Shown: piece after piece, positions 1 to 5,580 of the stretch
How the letters are laid out: every line of letters begins with the position of its first letter
Position numbering within the stretch: position 1 is the first letter of the stretch
DNA from: Actinomycetota bacterium
GTDB lineage: Bacteria; Actinomycetota; Actinomycetes; S36-B12
Direction: 5' to 3'
Assembly: GCA_003456155.1 (NCBI GenBank)
Contig: DMPC01000191.1
Coordinates: 1-5,580, forward strand
Length of the DNA: 5,580 nt
Program-made: the position numbers and the translations under genes
The notes under the pieces: model-generated
What the model was told of the DNA's origin: nothing
What the model saw: the letters and a program-made list of their open reading frames with translations, nothing else
Databases searched by the model: none

Positions 1-383
1 GCAAGCGCCTCCTCGGCTGCCTCGCCCTCCGCCGCCTCCTGACCGGGCTGGCCGGGAACGACCGCGGCCGTGACGCGCACCCCGAGGTCAGAGGACGCAC
101 CCGGCTCGGGGCACAGCAGCACCGCCGAGCCGATCGGCTCAACCGTCACCGCTCCCTCGGAGATCTCCGGCGCGGGCGGCTGAGCGAGCGTCGCCGCTCC
201 GGTGACCACCACGATCGCGGCCACGGCGACCAGTAACCAGCGCCCCGTGGTCAGCAGCGGCTCGCCCTCGTTCCGGCGGCGGCGCGGCACGCGCGGTTCA
301 CGGTTCTCCCGGCGCGCAGCCCGGATCCTCGTCGACTCCCCCTCGAGTCGCACGCGTCCGGAGGATCGCTTGCGGCCGATCAT
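1..383 (-). CDS. DUF5719-like membrane-anchored protein, N-terminal part (cut by window edge)
   Basis: This gene is open at position 1; 127 codons are visible. It starts at the ATG at 383-381, which overlaps the stop of the upstream glycosyltransferase gene as ATGA and has an AGGAG five bases upstream. Residues 1-47 are strongly basic (runs such as RRRR at 34-37). A hydrophobic helix follows at about 48-68 (WLLVAVAAIVVVTGAATLA), so the protein is predicted to be a type II single-pass membrane protein or to carry an uncleaved signal anchor, with the rest outside the cell. After the helix come PEISEGAVTVEPIGSAVLLCPEPG and an Ala/Glu-rich stretch near 115-127. A post-anchor segment ending in LLCPEPG, together with the position behind a large GT2 gene, matches what I recall of actinobacterial DUF5719 proteins. 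The family has no established function that I know of; a role in envelope glycan assembly is inferred only from the coupling. Leu50 is a TTA codon (234-236), rare in such GC-rich DNA. The family call rests on N-terminus and context and is moderately sure; the gene itself is firm. Confidence 0.6.
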   Translation of the reverse strand, partial: MIGRKRSSGRVRLEGESTRIRAARRENREPRVPRRRRNEGEPLLTTGRWLLVAVAAIVVVTGAATLAQPPAPEISEGAVTVEPIGSAVLLCPEPGASSDLGVRVTAAVVPGQPGQEAAEGEAAEEAL

Positions 384-3300
384 CGTGACTCCTGCGCAGT
401 GGAGGGGGTCAGGTCGACGGCCGGTGCCTCGACGTCGGTGTCCGGGTCCGGATCGTCACGACGACGCTCGGGAAGCGCCATCACCACGAGCGCGAGCAGG
501 ATCACGAGCTGGAGCCACATCGCCAGACTCCGGGACGTCCCGACGTAGCGCACCTCCACGAGAGGGGCGCCCTCAGGCAGCACGAACGCGCTCGACCAGT
601 CCAGCAGGCCGGCGACCGTGGCCGCCGTCAGCGGAGTGCGAGCCCCCGCCTCGTCGATGGCCTCGGCGGTCCAGCCCGCCTCCTGCGACGCTCCGATGAC
701 GAGAGCACGGTCGCCGCTGCCCTCGGGGAGGATCTGAGCCAGATAGGGGTCGGCCGTGCGCGTGCCCTCGGGGGCCAGACCGACCGGGACCTGCTGCCCC
801 GGCTCCAGCACTCGGGCCCGCGTGGTCGTGCCCGCAACCCGCCACAGCACCTCTCCACCCGCACTCGACAGGCGACGCAGTCCCGGTTCACCGTCCAGGG
901 TCGGGATCAGGTCGGGTGAGCTGTCGGGCGCCAGCAGCACGTAGCGCACGCCGTAGCCGGCCAGGGCCTCGACCTCATCGCCTCCCCGCCCGGAGACCAT
1001 CTCCGCGACATAGGGGTCGATCGACGACCACGCCGAGGCGGGCGGTCCGGTCTCGGCATCCCCGAGCTGCGGGCCGATCCCGTTGATCAGGCTGTAGGTC
1101 ACCCGACCGTAGGCGTCCGTGCCGATCATCAGGGTGCGCGGAGCCTGCGCGCTCACGGCGTCCGCGGCCACGAACGCCGGAAGGGGCGAGCGTGGTGCCT
1201 TCACCAGCGCGGAGGGAAGACCGAACGCGAACCAGCCCGCGGTCAGCACGGGCGCGAGGAGCGCGGCGAGGGCGACCAGCAGGGCGACCGGCTGGGCCGG
1301 GGTGAAGCTCGTCCCGATGAACCGGTCACGCAGTCCATGCACCGCGACAGCCGCCATCGCGATCAGCGCCAGACCCATCACCACGGTCGCCTGCCCCGGC
1401 CAGGGACGCACCTCGGTCGCCATGCCCGGGGGTGTGACGAGCACCAGGGTCTGCAGCAGGCCCAGCAGCAGGGCCAGGCCGCCGAGGAGTGCGAACGGCC
1501 CGGTGATGGCGAGGCGATCACGGCGCAGGAGGGCCAGCAGGCCTGCGACGAGCAGGCCGACCGTGACCCACACCGGGGTCATGCCGGGGCCGCCGGGGTG
1601 AAGCAGCAGCACCTGCCACGGAGCGATGTCGGGGTCGACGGTCGCCCCGCCGGCGAGTCCGGGCTCCAGCAGCAGCAGGCTCGGGTGGGAGAGCACATGC
1701 CACGACCACGGAAGCAGCAGGACGAGCGGGACGAGAAGGGCGATGGCCAGTCGTCCCAGCACTGCGCGGCCTCGTCCGTCGCCCCGGCGGGCCAGCACCG
1801 CAGCCGCCACGATCCCGGCCACGACCAGCAGTACCCAGACCGCGGGCGCGACCGAGAGAACGATGGCCACCAGGATCGCCGCGCCGGCGGCCCTGCGGAA
1901 GGTGCCGCGCGGGGAGCTGATGCGCACGAGCGAGCGAAGGGCGAAGGGCAGCGCGATCGCCAGGATCGTCGTGCCGAGTCGTCCCGCCGCCACGGCTCCG
2001 GTCATCGCGGGGAGCAGGGCGTAGGCGGCAGCGGCCCAGGCCCGGATCCCCGGCTGGGGCACCAGGCCACGCATCGTGATGTAGGCCGAGAGACCCGCGA
2101 GCGGTATCCCGAGCAGGAGGACGAGGCTCACCGCCGCCGGAGCCTTGCCGAGGAGGACGAACGCGACGGTGGCGAGCAGCGCGAGATAGGGGGGCGATGC
2201 GGTCGTCGATCCCGGACCGACGTCGTGCCATGCCTGCAGGTAGGTCTGCCACAGGTCACCCGCACCGGGAGGCGCAGGAAGCAGCGTGCCACCCTGGAGC
2301 ACCCCGTCGCCGAGCCACAGCCCGCGCGTACCCGCGATGGCGACCAGCACCAGGACGGTGAGCAGCAGGACGCTCGGGGCCGTGATGACGCGTCTCAGCC
2401 AGCCCGACGACCCGTCGACGAGGTAGTCGGCGTCATCACCGACCGGACCGCTGTCCAGTGCACTGACGGACGCCGACGCCGAGGACGACGAACTGGTGGT
2501 CGCGATTCCCGCCACCATCTCCAGCACCTGGCGCGTCTGGGAGGCGATGGTCGGGCGAAGGCTGCGCACGACACTCGCCGGAAGGGTCGTGGTGCGACGG
2601 ATCAGGTCTCGCGAGGAGCGGATGCGCGAGGGGTGCAGCGCGAGGGCGAGCACCGCGGCGACCTCGTCCCTGGCTGCTGCGACGTCCTTGCCCAGCAGGT
2701 AGACCAGGGCCCTGCCCAGGCTGCCGGCCAGCAGTCGCAGGGCGACGAACGGAGCGAGGAAGACATTCGACTGCGCCAGCAGGACGTGCACCGCGGCCTC
2801 GCGGTCGGCCCGGTGCGGACGAGGCGCGAGGTCGTCCGCGCGGCGGCCGTGCGCCGAGGCCTCGCGGTGGTGGAGCACCGCATCGGTCGCCACCATGACG
2901 CGCTCCCCGGCCCGATGCGCACGCCAGCAGAAGTCGAGGTCGTCGCGGAAGAGGGGCAGGGTGGGGTCGAAACCCTCGAGCCGCTCCCAGACATCGCGGC
3001 GAACGAGCATTCCGGCTGAGCTGACGGCCAGGACATCCCGGTCGCCGTCGTGCTGCCCCTGGTCGTGCTCACGGCGGTCCAGCCCGGTGATCCGCCGGCC
3101 GGAGCCGGTGACGGTGACCCCCGCCTCCAGCAGCAGGCGCCGGTCGTGCCAGCCGAGGATTTTCGGCCCGAGGACGCCGACCGAGGGGTTGTTGTCGGCT
3201 GTGTCGAGCAGGCGGCCCAGGCACTGCTGGTCCGGCGCGCTGTCGTCGTGGAGCAGCCAGAGCCACTCGACCGTGTCGTCGTCGGGATCCAGGAGCGGGG

Positions 3301-3772
3301 AGTGCGCCGCGAGCCCCGCTGCCACCGCGGCGCCGAAGCCGGTCCGGGCAGGGGCATCGGTGACCGCATGCGTGCCCAGGGACTCGACCAGAAGTGCACG
3401 GGTCTCATCGGCGGAGCCGGTGTCCACGCCCACGACGTCGTCGGGCGGCCGGTCCTGCAGGGCCAGCGTGGTGAGCACCGCGGGCAGCCAGACGGCGCCA
3501 TCGTGGCCGACGATGACCGCGGTGACATGGTGACGGCGGCGCGGTAGCGCCGGCTCCGGGTGCTCGTCGAGCTCCTCGGATGCACGGAACCACTCCATCG
3601 AGGGGTCCTCGGTCAGCGGGACCGGTCCGGCCTCCACCGTGATGGTGTCGGGCGCAGCATCGTCCGTGCCGGACTCCGTCGCGGGGGCAGCAGCCTCGTC
3701 ACCGATCTCGAACAGTCGGTCGGCTTGCGGTGACGTCGAGGAGGCCTGCTCGTCGTCGGTCACGTTCTGCAC
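380..3772 (-). CDS. Large membrane glycosyltransferase: GT2 domain fused to multi-pass membrane region
   Basis: Residue numbers count from the GTG at 3772. Residues 1-80 are acidic and probably disordered. Residues 82-310 form a GT-A fold family 2 glycosyltransferase of the rhamnosyltransferase-like kind (COG1216): VDTGSADET at 116-124, the metal/nucleotide-binding LHDDS at 174-178 (D176, D177), SSAGMLVRR at 251-259, and the acceptor/catalytic RDDLDFCWR at 276-284, then HHRE at 301-304. A Ser/Ala-rich linker lies near 426-438. From about 463 to 850 there are roughly ten hydrophobic helices (for example 466-480, 528-565, 630-660, 671-690, 757-780, 827-850). A soluble, presumably extracytoplasmic part spans about 860-1080, with YGVRYVLL at 940-947, and a last helix lies at 1084-1100 before an acidic tail. 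The membrane half resembles GT-C-type envelope glycosyltransferases in layout; this is inference. The likely role is transfer of a sugar to a lipid-linked or cell-wall glycan; donor and acceptor are unknown. The start is uncertain: GTG 3763 and ATG 3598 have better ribosome binding sites. It lies 75 nt downstream of whiB. Confidence 0.8.
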   Translation of the reverse strand: MQNVTDDEQASSTSPQADRLFEIGDEAAAPATESGTDDAAPDTITVEAGPVPLTEDPSMEWFRASEELDEHPEPALPRRRHHVTAVIVGHDGAVWLPAVLTTLALQDRPPDDVVGVDTGSADETRALLVESLGTHAVTDAPARTGFGAAVAAGLAAHSPLLDPDDDTVEWLWLLHDDSAPDQQCLGRLLDTADNNPSVGVLGPKILGWHDRRLLLEAGVTVTGSGRRITGLDRREHDQGQHDGDRDVLAVSSAGMLVRRDVWERLEGFDPTLPLFRDDLDFCWRAHRAGERVMVATDAVLHHREASAHGRRADDLAPRPHRADREAAVHVLLAQSNVFLAPFVALRLLAGSLGRALVYLLGKDVAAARDEVAAVLALALHPSRIRSSRDLIRRTTTLPASVVRSLRPTIASQTRQVLEMVAGIATTSSSSSASASVSALDSGPVGDDADYLVDGSSGWLRRVITAPSVLLLTVLVLVAIAGTRGLWLGDGVLQGGTLLPAPPGAGDLWQTYLQAWHDVGPGSTTASPPYLALLATVAFVLLGKAPAAVSLVLLLGIPLAGLSAYITMRGLVPQPGIRAWAAAAYALLPAMTGAVAAGRLGTTILAIALPFALRSLVRISSPRGTFRRAAGAAILVAIVLSVAPAVWVLLVVAGIVAAAVLARRGDGRGRAVLGRLAIALLVPLVLLLPWSWHVLSHPSLLLLEPGLAGGATVDPDIAPWQVLLLHPGGPGMTPVWVTVGLLVAGLLALLRRDRLAITGPFALLGGLALLLGLLQTLVLVTPPGMATEVRPWPGQATVVMGLALIAMAAVAVHGLRDRFIGTSFTPAQPVALLVALAALLAPVLTAGWFAFGLPSALVKAPRSPLPAFVAADAVSAQAPRTLMIGTDAYGRVTYSLINGIGPQLGDAETGPPASAWSSIDPYVAEMVSGRGGDEVEALAGYGVRYVLLAPDSSPDLIPTLDGEPGLRRLSSAGGEVLWRVAGTTTRARVLEPGQQVPVGLAPEGTRTADPYLAQILPEGSGDRALVIGASQEAGWTAEAIDEAGARTPLTAATVAGLLDWSSAFVLPEGAPLVEVRYVGTSRSLAMWLQLVILLALVVMALPERRRDDPDPDTDVEAPAVDLTPSTAQESR
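389..393 (-). promoter_or_regulatory. Ribosome binding site of the DUF5719-like gene
   Basis: AGGAG on the minus strand lies 5 nt before the ATG at 383, inside the end of the glycosyltransferase coding sequence. It fixes the downstream start and supports translation coupled to, but not wholly dependent on, the upstream gene. Confidence 0.7.
3606..3610 (-). promoter_or_regulatory. Possible internal ribosome binding site for a shorter glycosyltransferase start
   Basis: GAGGA on the minus strand sits 7 nt before the in-frame ATG at 3598-3596 (Met59). This start would remove the acidic N-terminal 58 residues and leave the GT2 domain intact. Codons upstream of it also have high GC3, so the longer form remains plausible. 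Confidence 0.35.
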
Positions 3773-3775
3773 CCT
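3772..3775 (-). promoter_or_regulatory. Ribosome binding site supporting GTG 3763 as glycosyltransferase start
   Basis: AGGG on the minus strand lies 8 nt before the in-frame GTG at 3763-3761 (residue 4 of the longest form). The outermost GTG at 3772 overlaps this AGGG and has only a weak AGG about 11 nt upstream. GTG 3763 therefore has the better spacing, and the two forms differ by three residues. Confidence 0.5.
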
Positions 3776-3782
3776 ACGTCGT

Positions 3783-3792
3783 GCCTGCAGGC
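3783..3792. repeat. 10-bp perfect palindrome in the whiB-glycosyltransferase gap
   Basis: GCCTGCAGGC is a perfect palindrome 10 nt upstream of the outermost glycosyltransferase GTG, in the 75-nt gap (3773-3847) after the whiB stop. The gap shows no T-tract after any GC hairpin, so I see no intrinsic terminator and expect readthrough from whiB. The palindrome could be chance in GC-rich DNA. Confidence 0.3.
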
Positions 3793-3847
3793 CTTCCCGC
3801 GACCCGCGCCGAGAGGAGCGGCCGGTGAGCCGGGCACGCCGGACGGG

Positions 3848-4108
3848 CTAGGAGACGGCGCGCTTCTTCAGGCGGCGGCGCTCGCGCTCGGACAGCCCGC
3901 CCCAGATACCGAAGCGCTCATCGGAGGCCAGGGCGTACTCCAGGCACTCGGGCCGCACCTCGCAGGACAGGCAGATCTTCTTCGCCTCGCGCGTGCTTCC
4001 ACCCTTCTCGGGGAAGAACGCCTCCGGGTCCGTCTGGGCGCACAGCGCGCGTTCCTGCCACTCCAACTCCTCGACGTCGGACAGGGGCAGCAGCACCATG
4101 TCAACCAC
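3848..4108 (-). CDS. whiB2: WhiB-family [4Fe-4S] transcriptional regulator, WhiB2/WhmD type
   Basis: An 86-residue protein, typical of the short WhiB class. Four cysteines at C23, C46, C49 and C55 (spacing C-x22-C-x2-C-x5-C) are the ligands of the [4Fe-4S] cluster. The GIWGG turn at 67-71 and the basic tail RERRRLKKR (75-83) are the usual region for sigma-factor and DNA contact. Start: GTG at 4108-4106, with GAGGAGG eight nt upstream; the ATG at 4099 (Met4) is 17 nt from that site and less likely. WhiB proteins of this type (Streptomyces WhiB, mycobacterial WhiB2/WhmD) bind the housekeeping sigma factor and, with WhiA, control septation or sporulation genes. The body of the sequence (ALCAQTDPEAFFPEKGGS, then CLSC and RPECLEYAL) and the position next to F420 genes, as for M. 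tuberculosis whiB2 beside fbiA, support this subfamily rather than WhiB1, WhiB3 or WhiB7. Transcription likely starts at the promoter at 4153-4181. Very confident for the family, fairly for the subfamily. Confidence 0.9.
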   Translation of the reverse strand: MVDMVLLPLSDVEELEWQERALCAQTDPEAFFPEKGGSTREAKKICLSCEVRPECLEYALASDERFGIWGGLSERERRRLKKRAVS

Positions 4109-4116
4109 GCGAAGAA

Positions 4117-4123
4117 CCTCCTC
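4117..4123 (-). promoter_or_regulatory. Strong ribosome binding site of whiB2
   Basis: GAGGAGG on the minus strand, 8 nt before GTG 4108. It is the strongest Shine-Dalgarno sequence I found in the window, and it decides the GTG start over the ATG three codons downstream. Confidence 0.9.
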
Positions 4124-4152
4124 GACCCAGGCGACGATCGCCGTCCGTACGT

Positions 4153-4181
4153 ATTACAGGCGTGTAGTTCCCTTTCGTCAA
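4153..4181 (-). promoter_or_regulatory. Sigma-70-type promoter of whiB2
   Basis: On the minus strand a -35 box TTGACG (4181-4176) and a -10 box TGTAAT (4158-4153) are separated by exactly 17 nt. This predicts a transcription start near 4146 and a 5' leader of about 38 nt carrying the GAGGAGG ribosome binding site. It lies in the only clearly AT-richer stretch of the window. It matches the housekeeping consensus well; the start site is predicted, not measured. It may also drive the glycosyltransferase and DUF5719-like genes. Confidence 0.7.
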
Positions 4182-4216
4182 GCCGGATTCGGGCAAAACA
4201 CCCACATTTCCCCAGA

Positions 4217-4229
4217 TTTTCCGGGAAAA
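4217..4229. repeat. Small palindrome TTTTCC-G-GGAAAA, possible operator
   Basis: Perfect 6-bp arms around one central base, unusual in composition for this GC-rich DNA. It lies about 77 nt upstream of the predicted whiB2 transcription start and about 108 nt before cofD. A related ATTTCCCC lies just beside it (4206-4213). I do not recognise the binding protein. Confidence 0.4.
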
Positions 4230-4233
4230 CTCG

Positions 4234-4249
4234 TGCGACGTGGGTCACA
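4234..4249. promoter_or_regulatory. CRP/GlxR-like binding site
   Basis: On the minus strand TGTGA-CCCACG-TCGCA matches the CRP/GlxR consensus TGTGA-N6-TCACA at 9 of 10 defined positions. Its centre is about 95 nt upstream of the predicted whiB2 transcription start and about 95 nt upstream of the cofD start codon, so it could serve either gene. Actinobacterial cAMP-receptor-type regulators (M. tuberculosis Crp, Corynebacterium GlxR) use this motif, and Crp is known to act on whiB1 in M. tuberculosis. Action here is inferred. Confidence 0.5.
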
Positions 4250-4325
4250 TCGGGCCCCATCCGCCCTCACGAAGTCGCGTGATCGGCGGGCAGGACGAGC
4301 CCGAGCAGTCCCCCGTTCGTCTGAC

Positions 4326-4329
4326 AGGA
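4326..4329 (+). promoter_or_regulatory. Ribosome binding site of cofD
   Basis: AGGA lies 7 nt before ATG 4337, modest in strength. It overlaps CAGGAT (4325-4330), which stands 6 nt from the ATG, where a -10 box of a leaderless transcript would be. No fitting -35 box is visible, so I do not call a promoter for cofD. Confidence 0.6.
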
Positions 4330-4336
4330 TGGCGCG

Positions 4337-5338
4337 ATGCGCATCACCGTGCTCGCCGGAGGCATCGGCGGATCACGCTTCCTGCGCGGCCTGCAGCAGG
4401 TCGTTCCCGGCGACGGCGCCGATCTGCCCATCACCGTGATCGGGAACACCGGCGACGACATCTGGATCCACGGCCTGCGCGTGTGCCCCGATCTCGACAC
4501 CGTCATGTACACCCTCGGCGGCGGCATCAGCGCCGAGCGCGGCTGGGGGCGCGAGGACGAGACCTTCACGGTCCGAGCCGAGCTCGCCGACTACGGCGTG
4601 GAGCCCACCTGGTTCGGCCTCGGTGATCGGGACATCGCCACGCACCTCGTCCGCACCCAGGCCCTGGCTGCCGGCTACCCGCTGACCGAGGTGACCGCCG
4701 CTCTGTGCGAACGATGGAAGCCCGGCGTCCGGCTGCTGCCGATGTCGGACGATCGGGCGGAGACGCACGTCGTCGTCGACGACCCTTCGGGAGGCACCGC
4801 GCCCGATGGCACGCCCCTGCGCACCGCCCTGCACTTCCAGGAGTGGTGGATCCGCTATCGCGCCGAGCTTCCCGCGCACGAGTTCGTCCTCGTCGGCATC
4901 GACCAGGCGCAGCCCGGACCCGATGTGCTCTCGGCCATCCTCGACACGGACCTCGTAATCCTCCCGCCCAGCAACCCGGTCGTCTCGATCGGCACGATCC
5001 TTCAGGTGCCCGGGGTCGCGGACGCGGTGCGCAGCACCACCGCGCCGGTGGTCGGCGTCTCCCCCATCATCGGCGGGGCCCCCGTGCGCGGCATGGCAGA
5101 CGCCTGCCTGCGCACGATCGGCGTCGACACGACCGCGGCGGGCGTCGGTGCCCACTACGGGTCCCGCCACCAGGGCGGCCTGCTGGATGCCTGGATCATC
5201 GACGAGGCCGATGCCGCCGATGCCCCGCTGGTCGAGGCTGCCGGCCTCCGCTGCACCGTGGCGCCCACGCTGATGACCGACGTCTCGGCCGCCGGCAGTC
5301 TCGCGCGAGTGTGCCTGACGACGGCCGGGCTGGCCTGA
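4337..5338 (+). CDS. cofD: 2-phospho-L-lactate transferase CofD (FbiA)
   Basis: A 333-residue cytoplasmic enzyme of coenzyme F420 biosynthesis, the usual length for the family. It transfers the phospho-lactyl or, in mycobacterial FbiA, the phospho-enolpyruvyl group from its guanylylated donor onto the deazaflavin Fo, giving F420-0 or dehydro-F420-0. Visible family motifs are the N-terminal nucleotide-binding loop GGIGGSR (8-14), VIGNTGDD (34-41), MYTLGGG (57-63), WFGLGDRD (92-99), LLPMSDD (133-139) and PPSNPVVSIGT (210-220). The start at ATG 4337 puts the glycine-rich loop directly after the first beta strand, as expected, and has an AGGA ribosome binding site. The gene is followed after 3 nt by cofE, its pathway partner, and is divergent from whiB2. 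Which donor (2-phospholactate or phosphoenolpyruvate) this enzyme uses cannot be read from sequence; the actinobacterial setting favours phosphoenolpyruvate. No sign of damage. The identification is secure. Confidence 0.95.
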   Translation: MRITVLAGGIGGSRFLRGLQQVVPGDGADLPITVIGNTGDDIWIHGLRVCPDLDTVMYTLGGGISAERGWGREDETFTVRAELADYGVEPTWFGLGDRDIATHLVRTQALAAGYPLTEVTAALCERWKPGVRLLPMSDDRAETHVVVDDPSGGTAPDGTPLRTALHFQEWWIRYRAELPAHEFVLVGIDQAQPGPDVLSAILDTDLVILPPSNPVVSIGTILQVPGVADAVRSTTAPVVGVSPIIGGAPVRGMADACLRTIGVDTTAAGVGAHYGSRHQGGLLDAWIIDEADAADAPLVEAAGLRCTVAPTLMTDVSAAGSLARVCLTTAGLA

Positions 5339-5341
5339 CCC

Positions 5342-5580
5342 ATGTCGGTCGAGCCGTCCCTTCAGGTCGTCGCTCCGGACGGCATTCCGAATGTCCGTCC
5401 GGGCGATGACCTCGTCGCGCTGCTGCTCCAGCCCCTGACCGCGGTCGCGTGGCCCGACGGAAGTCGCGGGCTTCATGACGGCGACATCGTCGTCATCACG
5501 AGCAAGGTGGTCGCCAAGGCCGAGGGGCGCGTCATGGCGGCCGACGGCCGAGACGATGTCATCGCCCTCGACACCGTGCG
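5342..5580 (+). CDS. cofE: Coenzyme F420-0:L-glutamate ligase CofE/FbiB, N-terminal part (cut by window edge)
   Basis: 79 codons are visible before the window ends. The enzyme adds glutamates to F420-0 in a GTP-dependent reaction. The N-terminal pattern is that of the family: GIPNVRPGDDL (14-24), then LHDGDIVVITSKVVAKAEGR (44-63), whose TSKVVAKAEGR is the conserved stretch near the active site. The start at ATG 5342 lies 3 nt after the cofD stop; no good Shine-Dalgarno sequence precedes it, so translation is probably coupled to cofD. In many actinobacteria the protein is a longer FbiB with a C-terminal FMN-binding nitroreductase-like domain that reduces dehydro-F420-0. Whether this gene is that fusion or a stand-alone ligase lies beyond the window edge. 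Confidence 0.9.
   Translation, partial: MSVEPSLQVVAPDGIPNVRPGDDLVALLLQPLTAVAWPDGSRGLHDGDIVVITSKVVAKAEGRVMAADGRDDVIALDTV

Noticed and set aside
202..699. 165-codon plus-strand open frame at the glycosyltransferase/DUF5719 junction
   Set aside because: Arg/Pro/Ser-rich translation with no family features, opposite two coupled coding regions.
2480..2500. Serine codon repeat in the glycosyltransferase linker
   Set aside because: Mixed TCG/TCC/AGT/GCG codons encode a flexible Ser/Ala linker; there is no true nucleotide repeat unit.
1337..3019. 560-codon open frame on the plus strand, antisense to the glycosyltransferase
   Set aside because: Its product is dominated by Arg, Gln, Gly, Asp and His with no domain or hydrophobic pattern. 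It is a shadow of GC-biased codons in the real gene, which has clear GT2 motifs and membrane helices.
3773..3847. Possible terminator between whiB2 and the glycosyltransferase
   Set aside because: Only short GC arms (such as CCGG-TGAG-CCGG) with no T-tract on the minus strand; not enough for an intrinsic terminator.
4287..4303. Hairpin CGGGC-7 nt-GCCCG in the cofD leader
   Set aside because: Five-base GC arms are expected by chance here, and there is no T-tract, alternative pairing or riboswitch-like structure.
4373..5476. 367-codon open frame on the minus strand across cofD and cofE
   Set aside because: It is antisense to two clearly recognisable F420 genes and has low-complexity Gly/Arg/Asp composition; a shadow frame.

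Overview
The window looks like chromosomal DNA from a high-GC actinomycete. The evidence is very high GC with strong third-position GC, a WhiB-family regulator, coenzyme F420 biosynthesis genes and frequent GTG starts. The gene order (F420 genes divergent from whiB, then a very large glycosyltransferase and a DUF5719-type membrane-anchored protein) suggests a Micrococcales-like organism. I cannot name a genus from sequence alone.

Layout. Positions 1-4108 hold three minus-strand genes, in transcription order: a WhiB2-type iron-sulfur regulator (4108-3848), a 1130-residue membrane glycosyltransferase (3772-380), and the first 127 codons of a DUF5719-like single-pass membrane protein (383 to beyond position 1). 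The last two overlap by ATGA. Positions 4109-4336 are a 228-bp divergent intergenic region. It holds the one AT-richer stretch of the window, a good sigma-70-like promoter facing whiB, a CRP/GlxR-like palindrome and a second small palindrome. On the plus strand follow cofD (4337-5338) and, 3 nt later, the 5' part of cofE (5342 to the window end).

How the genes fit together. cofD and cofE are consecutive steps of F420 assembly: attachment of the lactyl/enolpyruvyl phosphate moiety to the deazaflavin Fo, then glutamylation. On the other side, the whiB2 regulator of division and development sits immediately upstream of what appears to be a cell-envelope glycan unit. That unit has a cytoplasmic GT2 domain fused to a multi-pass membrane region with an extracytoplasmic domain, translationally coupled to a membrane-anchored extracytoplasmic partner. 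The adjacency of whiB2 and F420 genes is also known in Mycobacterium tuberculosis (whiB2 next to fbiA-fbiB), so most of this is a conserved core locus rather than a mobile island. The least understood part is the glycosyltransferase/DUF5719 pair. I saw no tRNA, rRNA, CRISPR array, insertion sequence or convincing intrinsic terminator.
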